Assembly: GCA_944386335.1 (NCBI GenBank)
Contig: CALXAQ010000125.1
Span: 1-5,102, forward strand
Length of the DNA stretch: 5,102 bases
Direction of reading: 5' to 3'
Source: an uncultured Clostridia bacterium
GTDB taxonomy: Bacteria; Bacillota; Clostridia; TANB77; CAG-508
Each line of letters starts with the position of its first letter. Within the stretch, counting starts at the first letter, position 1. The notes beneath the pieces are model-generated. The model worked only from the letters and a program-made list of their open reading frames with translations. It had not been told where the DNA came from and searched no databases. The translations under genes were made by a program, and so were the position numbers. Positions 1 to 5,102 of this stretch are shown here, in pieces.

Positions 1-99
1 AGAATTAAAACTTTCTTGTGTTTTTGATAATATATATTATAATAGATATTTTACAAGTTATGATAACCTATACATAGTTTTTATAAAATTTGGATTAAA
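1..99 (-). pseudogene. tilS: Untranslated in-frame remnant of the TilS linker/C-terminal region
   Basis: This stretch directly follows the TAG that ends the tilS reading frame. In the same frame it translates as FNPNFIKTMYRLS, then TAA (58-60), LVKYLL, TAA (37-39), YILSKTQESFNS, and on to the window edge. From my knowledge of the family, the first part matches the conserved join after the catalytic domain, where full-length TilS proteins read roughly 'PYIEx-FNPNxxxTLxRLS'. The frame is therefore still homologous although it holds three stops (TAG at 100-102 plus the two TAA). Each stop could come from a single G-to-T change of a glutamate codon, which is an inference. Neither of the other two frames on this strand gives an open stretch of any length. 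The rest of the C-terminal region, if present, lies outside the window. Confidence 0.7.
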
Positions 100-753
100 C
101 TATTTTTCTATATATGGAATTACTATATTTCTAATTTTATTTCTAGTATAGATATTTTCAAAATTTGTTTTATCTATTCTAGGATTCAAATTATTTTCTT
201 TACAATATTTTTCTATTTCCTTTCTCTCACTTTCTATAAGTGGTCTTATATACTTGTCTCGTACTGGCTCTATTCCTTTTAATCCTGTAATTCCACAACC
301 TCTTAATTCATTCATTATTATTGTTTCTATTTTGTCATTTTTATTGTGAGCTATTGCTATCTTATTTGCATTAACTTTTTTTGCAAGTTCTTCAAAAAAT
401 TGATATCTTGCATTTCTTCCTGCTTCTTCTGTACTTATTTTATTATTATTGGCTAATTTACAAACATCTATACTTTTCGAAAAAAATTCTATATTATTTT
501 TTTCACAATACTTTTTTACAAATTCCTCATCTTCTTTTGCTTCTTTTCTTATCTGATGATTCAAGTGAGCTACAACAAAATTAAAATTTATTTTTTTTGT
601 TTCTTTTATTTTATATAAAATGTCTAACATAGAAAGAGAATCTGGTCCCCCAGATACTCCTAATACTAGTTTATCATTAGTTTCTATTAGATTATACTTT
701 TTTATTGTTTTTAATACATCAGATAATAAATTTTTCTTTTCTCTGATAGCCAT
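100..753 (-). CDS. tilS: tRNA(Ile)-lysidine synthetase, catalytic domain only (prematurely stopped)
   Basis: TilS uses ATP and lysine to convert C34 of the CAU-anticodon tRNA-Ile to lysidine, which switches the tRNA from AUG/Met to AUA/Ile. It is a cytosolic and normally essential enzyme. The 217-residue product has the PP-loop ATP-binding motif SGGPDS (34-39), VAHLNHQIR (61-69), EEAGRNARY (109-117), HNKNDKIET (136-144), RGCGITGLKGI (151-161), the RPLIESERKEIEKYC segment (170-184) and YTRNKIRN (202-209), ending in IPYIEK. These are the family landmarks in the right order. Many TilS proteins have 300-470 residues, and this one stops exactly where the linker and C-terminal domains should begin. 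An upstream in-frame GTG at 763-765 would add four residues, but that GTG lies inside the Shine-Dalgarno sequence, so ATG at 751-753 is preferred. The gene is third in the rplI-dnaB-tilS unit, 14 bases after dnaB. The Q of the usual NDQxET motif is K here. Family assignment is very sure; activity is doubtful. Confidence 0.9.
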   Translation of the reverse strand: MAIREKKNLLSDVLKTIKKYNLIETNDKLVLGVSGGPDSLSMLDILYKIKETKKINFNFVVAHLNHQIRKEAKEDEEFVKKYCEKNNIEFFSKSIDVCKLANNNKISTEEAGRNARYQFFEELAKKVNANKIAIAHNKNDKIETIIMNELRGCGITGLKGIEPVRDKYIRPLIESERKEIEKYCKENNLNPRIDKTNFENIYTRNKIRNIVIPYIEK

Positions 754-761
754 ATTCTTTT

Positions 762-768
762 CCACCTT
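762..768 (-). promoter_or_regulatory. Shine-Dalgarno sequence of tilS, which decides its start
   Basis: AAGGTGG on the minus strand lies 8 bases before ATG 753. Its first A is the last base of the dnaB stop codon TAA, and its GTG is the alternative start codon of the longer tilS frame. A start codon inside its own ribosome binding site is implausible, and no other Shine-Dalgarno match sits at a suitable distance before that GTG. The ATG start is therefore chosen. Placement this close to the dnaB stop fits translation of both genes from one mRNA. Confidence 0.7.
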
Positions 769-2099
769 TAATCAAATCTTTTTTCTAAATTTACAAATTT
801 TGTATAACTTCCTAACCACAATAATTCTACTGTTCCTAATGAACCTCCTCTGTGTTTTGCTATTATTACTTCTGCTATATCTTTCTTTTCACTATCTTTA
901 TTGTAATAATCATCTCTATATAAAAACAGTACTATATCAGCATCTTGCTCTATTGCTCCAGATTCCCTTAAGTCTGATAACATTGGTCTGTGATCTGGTC
1001 TTTGTTCTACAGCCCTAGATAATTGTGACAATGCAATTACTGGTATGTTTAATTCTTTTGCTAATATTTTTAATGACCTACTTATTTCTGAAATTTCTTG
1101 CTCACGGCTTCCATTTCTTTTATTACTTCCTTGTATTAATTGTAAATAATCTATAACTACCATTCCTATATTTTTTTCCAATTTTAGTTTTCTACATTTT
1201 GCTCTTATCTCCATTACAGAAATTCCTGGAGTATCATCTATATATATTTCCGCATCTGATAATGGTCCTATACTTCCTGCCAACTTTGTCCAATCATCTT
1301 CTTCAAGTTTTCCTGTCCTCACTTTATTACTATCTACCATCGCTTCACTACACAAAATTCTGTTTACCATTTGTTCTTTGGACATCTCTAAGCTAAATAT
1401 TGCAACAGGAACATTTGAACGTACAGCAGCATTAGTCACTATATTTAAAGCAAATGCAGATTTTCCCATTGCTGGTCTTGCTGCTATTAATACTAAGTCT
1501 GAACCATGAAAACCAGCAGTTTTATAATCCAACTCAACAAATCCTGAAGGAACACCTGTTATATGTTGCTTTCTATTATATAGTTCTTCTAATTGTGTAA
1601 AACTTTCAACTAATACATCTTTTATAGGAGAATAACCTTTTTTATCATTATTCTGCATTATATTAAATATTTTTTTCTCCGCACCTTCCATTATATCTTC
1701 TACATCTTCTGTCGGGTCATATCCTAATTCTATTATCTCATTGGCTGTTTTTATAAGATTTCTTAAAGTAGATTTTTCTTCTACTATTTTTATATATTTC
1801 ATAGCATTTGCAGTTGTTGGAACTTTGTCTGGTAGACTTACTAAATATTCTAATCCTCCAACCTTTTCAAATTTTCCTAAAGATTCTAGCTCTGCTTTTA
1901 CGGTAATAATATCTATAGGTTCTGCTCTATTATATAAATTAATCACTGCCTCATATATTGCTCTATTATCAGCTCTATAAAAATCTTCTTCTTTTAAAAC
2001 CTCTATTGCAGAAATTACAGCATCTTTGTCTGTTAACATACTTCCTAAAACTGCTTGTTCTGCTTCTATGTCATGTGGTGGTACTTTTCCTAACTCCAT
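768..2099 (-). CDS. dnaB: Replicative DNA helicase DnaB
   Basis: This is the hexameric ATP-driven helicase that unwinds DNA at the replication fork and recruits primase (named DnaC in Bacillus subtilis). The 443-residue length is normal for the family. The N-terminal domain (about 1-105) opens with KVPPHDIEAEQAVLGSML, typical for the family. A helical linker follows (about 105-180), then the RecA-like motor domain. The motor domain shows Walker A ARPAMGKS (207-214), FSLEMS with the likely catalytic glutamate E238, Walker B VVIDYLQL (314-321), SQLSR (358-362), DLRESGAIEQDAD (376-388) and AKHRGG (414-419). The last is the motif-H4 region, where K415 and R417 match the nucleotide-contacting Lys/Arg of the common KQRNG form, with Q to H and N to G changes. 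The ATG is preceded by GAGGG at 7 bases. The gene starts 12 bases after the rplI stop and is followed closely by tilS. No sign of inteins, truncation or frameshift is seen. Confidence 0.98.
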   Translation of the reverse strand: MELGKVPPHDIEAEQAVLGSMLTDKDAVISAIEVLKEEDFYRADNRAIYEAVINLYNRAEPIDIITVKAELESLGKFEKVGGLEYLVSLPDKVPTTANAMKYIKIVEEKSTLRNLIKTANEIIELGYDPTEDVEDIMEGAEKKIFNIMQNNDKKGYSPIKDVLVESFTQLEELYNRKQHITGVPSGFVELDYKTAGFHGSDLVLIAARPAMGKSAFALNIVTNAAVRSNVPVAIFSLEMSKEQMVNRILCSEAMVDSNKVRTGKLEEDDWTKLAGSIGPLSDAEIYIDDTPGISVMEIRAKCRKLKLEKNIGMVVIDYLQLIQGSNKRNGSREQEISEISRSLKILAKELNIPVIALSQLSRAVEQRPDHRPMLSDLRESGAIEQDADIVLFLYRDDYYNKDSEKKDIAEVIIAKHRGGSLGTVELLWLGSYTKFVNLEKRFD

Positions 2100-2111
2100 T
2101 ATTCATCCCTC

Positions 2112-2558
2112 TTATTCTGAAATAACATCTATTCTTAGTTTTCCTATTACACCTTCAAATAATTTTATCTCAACATTGTGAACTCCAAGTGTTTTTATTG
2201 TTTCTTTTAAGTCTATTTTCTTTTTATTAACTTCTATTTTATATTGTTTTGACAATTCTTGTGCTATTTCTTTACTTGATACTCCTCCAAATATTTTTCC
2301 ATTTTCTCCAGCTTTTACTTTAATTTTTAATAAAATTTTTGATAATTTATCTGATGTTTTTAATGCTGCTTCTTTTTCTTTGTCTTTTTGGTATTTAGCT
2401 GAACCATGTTTTGCTTTTAGGTTACTCATATTTCCTTTATTTGCTTCTACAGCTAAATTTTTAGGGAATAAAAAATTTCTTGCATAGCCATCTGATGCAT
2501 TAATTATTTCATCTTTTTTTCCTACCCCTTTTATGTCTGCTTTTAATATTACTTTCAT
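2112..2558 (-). CDS. rplI: Large-subunit ribosomal protein bL9
   Basis: L9 binds 23S rRNA at the base of the L1 stalk and helps maintain translational fidelity. At 148 residues it is the usual length. The N-terminal RNA-binding domain reads MKVILKADIKGVGKK and then GYARNFLFPKNLA (24-36), the family signature region, where K33-N34 replaces the more usual lysine-glycine. A long charged connecting helix follows (about 40-75). The C-terminal domain contains GENGKIFGGVSSKEIAQEL (84-102), the NKKKIDL segment (111-117) and IKTLGVHNVEIKLFEGV (121-137). The F134 position usually holds histidine in the form KLH. The ATG follows AAGGAGG (2566-2572), a near-ideal Shine-Dalgarno sequence with GGAGG 7 bases from the start. 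The gene heads the rplI-dnaB-tilS cluster, with a candidate promoter about 80-105 bases upstream. Confidence 0.97.
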   Translation of the reverse strand: MKVILKADIKGVGKKDEIINASDGYARNFLFPKNLAVEANKGNMSNLKAKHGSAKYQKDKEKEAALKTSDKLSKILLKIKVKAGENGKIFGGVSSKEIAQELSKQYKIEVNKKKIDLKETIKTLGVHNVEIKLFEGVIGKLRIDVISE

Positions 2559-2637
2559 ATTAATTCCTCCTTTTTTAATATCTTTTTAGGAATATTTCTC
2601 TTTTAGATATCTTATTTTTCTTACTAGTTCCAATTTT

Positions 2638-2665
2638 ACTATAGAAAACCCTAAAAAGCAAGCAA
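2638..2665 (-). promoter_or_regulatory. Candidate sigma-A promoter for rplI-dnaB-tilS
   Basis: On the minus strand, TTGCTT (2660-2665) and TATAGT (2638-2643) are separated by 16 bases. The -10 matches TATAAT at five of six positions; the -35 matches TTGACA at only the first three. Transcription from it would give a leader of about 70 bases before rplI. It lies downstream of the terminator-like hairpin of the surface-protein gene, the expected place for a new promoter. A perfect TATAAT also occurs on the minus strand at 2724-2729, but it lacks a -35 and overlaps the hairpin. AT-rich sequence makes chance matches common. Confidence 0.4.
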
Positions 2666-2728
2666 TTTTTCTGTATCATTTATTGATAACTATTTACAGC
2701 TATTACTAGATATTGTGATATATATTAT

Positions 2729-2766
2729 AAAGCAGTCAATTAGCTATTTATCTAATTAACCGCTTT
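2729..2766 (-). terminator. Terminator-like hairpin after the surface-protein gene
   Basis: Minus-strand RNA from this region can form a 15-base-pair stem: AAAGCGGTTAATTAG (2752-2766) pairs with CTAATTGACTGCTTT (2729-2743) around an 8-base loop. All 15 positions pair if two G-U wobbles are allowed. On the plus strand the same two positions would be A-C mismatches, which favours minus-strand function. The hairpin begins 17 bases after the TAA of the surface-protein gene. The U-tract is short (three T before ATAATAT), so termination may be incomplete. The A-run on the other flank would give a U-tract to plus-strand transcripts, but no plus-strand gene is seen. Confidence 0.6.
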
Positions 2767-2783
2767 TTTAGAATGAAGTAATA

Positions 2784-5102
2784 TTATTTCTTTTCTTTCT
2801 TTTTATAACTAAATAATAATCCTATTGTAATTACTAGTACAATCTGTACAATTCCTATAATAGCAATTCTGTCATTCCTGTCTAATCCTGTTGCCACTGT
2901 TATTATCATGCTTGATTTTGATTTATTATCTTCTTTATTAATGTCTTCATATCCTGCTGGATTGTTCATTTTGCTTAAACTTACAAAATTGTCTTTTTGT
3001 CCAAAGTTGTCTTCTCCTTTATCCCATCTTAGTACTATTTCTATTTCTTTGTATTCTCCTATTTTTATTGTTTCATCTTTTAGGGCATCTGTTATTAATG
3101 TTCCATTTCTTTCTTCCCACTGTACTTTGTTGTCTTCTTGATAATAGCTATATCCTTCTGGAATAATTTCTACTATTTCTCCTGCTGTTCCTTCTATCTC
3201 TCCTTTGTTTGTTACTCTTATCTTGTATGTGATTTTTATGTTCGCTGTCTCTGTTTTGCTTCTATTTATATCTACTTTGTAGATTTCATCTTTGTTATTT
3301 ATGTTTCTTCCTCCTTGATTTATTCCATTTACACTTACATTTGACACCCACTTATCTACACTTAGGTTGAATACTTGTTTTTCATAGTAGTAGATTACTG
3401 TTATTTTGTCTCTTTCCATCGTTCCTTCCGTGTTTTCTGTTTGTCCTACTAGTTTATAGTATGGTATATCTTTGGGTTGTGTCTTATATTCGTCTCCTAC
3501 ATATCCCTCTATATTATCACTTTCTGCTAGTTGATGATTTGTATTTTTTTCTACATAGTGTACTTCTACTTCTGTTTTTCTTTTATAATAATATTTTACT
3601 ACTATTGTATCTTCTGTCATTTCTCCACTTTCATTTGATGGTTTTTCTACTAAATCATATCCATCAAAGTTTTTCTCTTCTGTTGTATACTCATCTCCTA
3701 CATGTCCTTCTATTACTTCATCTTCTGTTATCTTTTCTCCTGTTAGTTTGTCTATGTATTCTACTGTTACTTTTGTTCTCTTTTTATAATAGTAATTTAC
3801 TACTATCTCTTCTTCTGTCATTGTTCCCTTACTATTATCTGGAAGTCTATCTGTTACTAAGTCATATCCTTCAAATTCCCTTGATGGTATATCATATTCA
3901 TCTCCTACATTTCCTGTATGTTTTTCTGTTGCTAATTTCTTATCTGTATATACATCTATATGATTTTCTATTACTCCTCCTGCTATCTTCTTATAATAGT
4001 AGATTACTTCTATTTCTGTGTCATATGTTCCATCAGGATTCTTAATAACTGTCATTGTTCCACTACCATTATCAGGTGTCTTTGTTAAATTATAGTCTTC
4101 TATATCCTTAGCTTCTGTAGTGTACTCATCATTCTCATGTCCTTCTATTCTTTCCTCTTCTGAGATTTCTTCTCCTGTATTTTCATCTACATATTTAACA
4201 ACAACTGTTGCTTTCTTAATGTAATAATATTTTACTTCTATTACTTCATCTCTTAGCATTGTACCAGTTGCATTTGTAGGTAACATATTATCTCCATTTT
4301 CATCTACTTCTACTAAGTCATAACCCTCAAATGTTTTAGATTGTATATTATACGGGTCTCCTTCGTTTCCAGAATGTTCAGCACTGTCTAGTAATTCTCC
4401 TGTTATTACATCTATATGTTTTTCTATTAATCCTGCTGATACATGTGCATAATAGTATTTTACTACTTGTTCTCCTGTCTTATCCATTATAATGTCTGGT
4501 CTCTCTGGTTCTTGTACTAATACATATCCTTCAAAATCTTCTGGATGTGTTTCAAATAGATCTCCTGCTTTTCCATTTTCTATCTCTTCTTTTAATATTT
4601 TTCCTGTTTCTCTATCTATATGTTGTACTGTTGCCTTTGTATTTTGGGCATAATAGTATATTACTTCTATTGGGTCTTTTGTCATCTTACCAGATGTGTT
4701 TCCTGTATCTTCTACAAATGTATAGTTATTTATATCTTTTTGTTCTGTTTCATAATCTTTTCCTTCATATCCAGAAATTATAACTTCTTCTGATAACACT
4801 ATATTATCTGTATTATTATCTGGTGTATTATCTTGTTCTAAATATTTAACTATTACATTTGTATTTTGTGCATAGTAATAAACTACTTCTATTACATCTT
4901 CTGTCATTGTTCCTTCTGTATTTGTTGTCTTTTCTACTAATGTATAATTTGGTATTGTTTCTCCTACTGTTGTATAGTCTTTTCCTACATATCCAAGAAT
5001 TTCATCTTCTGGTGCTAATACATTGTTATCACTTGTATCATTTGGTGTATTATCTTGTTCTAAGTATTTTACAATAACTTTCGTATTCTTTGCATAATAG
5101 TA
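2784..5102 (-). CDS. Large MucBP-repeat cell-surface protein, 5' end outside the window
   Basis: The reading frame is open to the window edge, giving 772 visible codons. An ATG at 4905-4907 lies inside a repeat (GTMTED) and is not a real start. Visible residues 1-5 finish one repeat, and eight repeat units of 67-76 residues follow. They have the MucBP pattern: a strand like VVVKYVDENTGEEI, a GHxGDEYTT segment, a GYDLVxxPxN segment, then GTMTED and a closing VxVxYYYxK. About 160 further residues form a beta-rich domain with KITYKIRVTNKGEIEGTAGEI and EIIPEGY, like DUF11-type stalk domains. The C-terminus has a roughly 20-residue hydrophobic helix (IAIIGIVQIV onward, 2847-2805) and the tail YKKKEKK. 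MucBP repeats are known from mucus-binding adhesins; binding to mucin here is inference. I see no LPXTG-type sorting motif, so anchoring by the membrane helix is likely. No cysteine is visible, and the repeats are acidic. The signal peptide and any N-terminal adhesive domain must lie upstream. The TAA at 2784-2786 is followed by a terminator-like hairpin. Confidence 0.88.
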   Translation of the reverse strand, partial: YYYAKNTKVIVKYLEQDNTPNDTSDNNVLAPEDEILGYVGKDYTTVGETIPNYTLVEKTTNTEGTMTEDVIEVVYYYAQNTNVIVKYLEQDNTPDNNTDNIVLSEEVIISGYEGKDYETEQKDINNYTFVEDTGNTSGKMTKDPIEVIYYYAQNTKATVQHIDRETGKILKEEIENGKAGDLFETHPEDFEGYVLVQEPERPDIIMDKTGEQVVKYYYAHVSAGLIEKHIDVITGELLDSAEHSGNEGDPYNIQSKTFEGYDLVEVDENGDNMLPTNATGTMLRDEVIEVKYYYIKKATVVVKYVDENTGEEISEEERIEGHENDEYTTEAKDIEDYNLTKTPDNGSGTMTVIKNPDGTYDTEIEVIYYYKKIAGGVIENHIDVYTDKKLATEKHTGNVGDEYDIPSREFEGYDLVTDRLPDNSKGTMTEEEIVVNYYYKKRTKVTVEYIDKLTGEKITEDEVIEGHVGDEYTTEEKNFDGYDLVEKPSNESGEMTEDTIVVKYYYKRKTEVEVHYVEKNTNHQLAESDNIEGYVGDEYKTQPKDIPYYKLVGQTENTEGTMERDKITVIYYYEKQVFNLSVDKWVSNVSVNGINQGGRNINNKDEIYKVDINRSKTETANIKITYKIRVTNKGEIEGTAGEIVEIIPEGYSYYQEDNKVQWEERNGTLITDALKDETIKIGEYKEIEIVLRWDKGEDNFGQKDNFVSLSKMNNPAGYEDINKEDNKSKSSMIITVATGLDRNDRIAIIGIVQIVLVITIGLLFSYKKKEKK
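3378..5087 (-). repeat. Eight tandem MucBP-type repeat units within the surface-protein gene
   Basis: Unit boundaries, set just after each YYY-x-x block and listed in coding order, are 5087-4866, 4865-4644, 4643-4443, 4442-4215, 4214-3987, 3986-3780, 3779-3579 and 3578-3378. Lengths are 74, 74, 67, 76, 76, 69, 67 and 67 residues. Units 1 and 2 share about 65% of residues and a 21-base exact match (5043-5063 and 4821-4841) at a spacing of 222 bases, the unit length, which suggests a relatively recent duplication. Units 4 and 6 form a separate subtype (GLIEKHIDVITGELL and GGVIENHIDVYTDKKL, then EHSGNEGD or KHTGNVGD). Units 5, 7 and 8 carry the VxVxYVxxxT...IEGHxGDEYTT form. Unit 5 has an insertion (VIKNPDGTYDTE) before its last strand. 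A ninth unit ends at 5088. Confidence 0.9.

Noticed and set aside
16..43. Plus-strand promoter-like pair TTGTGT-N16-TATAAT reading into tilS antisense
   Set aside because: The -35 is weak, the region is extremely AT-rich, and no plus-strand product is seen, so it is most likely a chance match inside the tilS remnant.
1..102. Use of a variant genetic code in which TAA/TAG encode glutamate
   Set aside because: TAA ends rplI, dnaB and the surface-protein gene at the expected lengths, and no bacterial code with these reassignments is known to me.
763..765. GTG start for tilS giving a 221-residue product
   Set aside because: The GTG is part of the AAGGTGG Shine-Dalgarno sequence that serves the ATG at 751-753.
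620..1018. Plus-strand frame of 132 codons spanning the tilS-dnaB junction
   Set aside because: It is antisense to two clear gene families, with low-complexity Leu-rich composition and no recognisable domain.
2562..2595. Possible hairpin between ATTCCT and AGGAAT that would cover part of the rplI Shine-Dalgarno sequence
   Set aside because: Only six base pairs, mostly A-U, separated by a long AT-rich loop; too weak to support as a regulatory structure.
3461..4045. A 194-codon plus-strand frame and several shorter plus-strand frames opposite the repeat gene
   Set aside because: They are antisense to the repetitive coding sequence, and their Leu/Tyr/Phe-rich translations are what reverse-complemented AT-rich codons give. 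No ribosome binding site or family resemblance is seen.
4905..4907. ATG as the start of the surface-protein gene
   Set aside because: It lies inside the repeat motif GTMTED. The frame continues upstream to the window edge with a full repeat homologous to the next one, so the gene starts outside the window.
3378..5087. CRISPR-like or regulatory DNA repeat array
   Set aside because: The periodicity is of 201-228 bases, is coding in one frame throughout, and diverges at the DNA level while protein motifs are conserved, so it is a protein-domain repeat.

Overview
This is an AT-rich window in which every supported gene lies on the minus strand. The gene families, strong purine-rich ribosome binding sites and low GC point to a Bacillota (Firmicutes) bacterium. 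The C-terminal domain style of the surface protein resembles proteins of uncultured gut Clostridia, but this placement is from memory and is not certain.

Read in the direction of transcription (from high to low coordinates), the window holds two units. The first (5102 to 2784) is the 3' part of a large surface-protein gene. It is open to the window edge and encodes about eight tandem MucBP-type repeats, a DUF11-like beta-rich stalk domain, one transmembrane helix and a lysine-rich tail. A hairpin at 2729-2766 follows it and probably ends its transcript.

The second unit is a housekeeping cluster: rplI (ribosomal protein L9), dnaB (replicative helicase) and tilS (tRNA-Ile lysidine synthetase). 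The genes are spaced 12 and 14 bases apart, each with its own Shine-Dalgarno sequence, so they are very likely co-transcribed. A candidate promoter lies at 2638-2665. The rplI-dnaB pairing is common in Bacillota. The three products serve translation, replication and tRNA modification, and they share transcription rather than a pathway.

The main anomaly is tilS. Its N-terminal catalytic domain looks intact, but an in-frame TAG stops it after 217 codons. The next 33 codons keep recognisable TilS sequence in the same frame, interrupted by two TAA codons. TAA ends dnaB, rplI and the surface-protein gene at the expected places, so reassignment of TAA is unlikely, and tilS appears truncated or decaying. 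AUA codons are used in these genes, so the organism still needs some way to read AUA. I found no RNA genes, CRISPR arrays, insertion sequences or new multi-gene system here.
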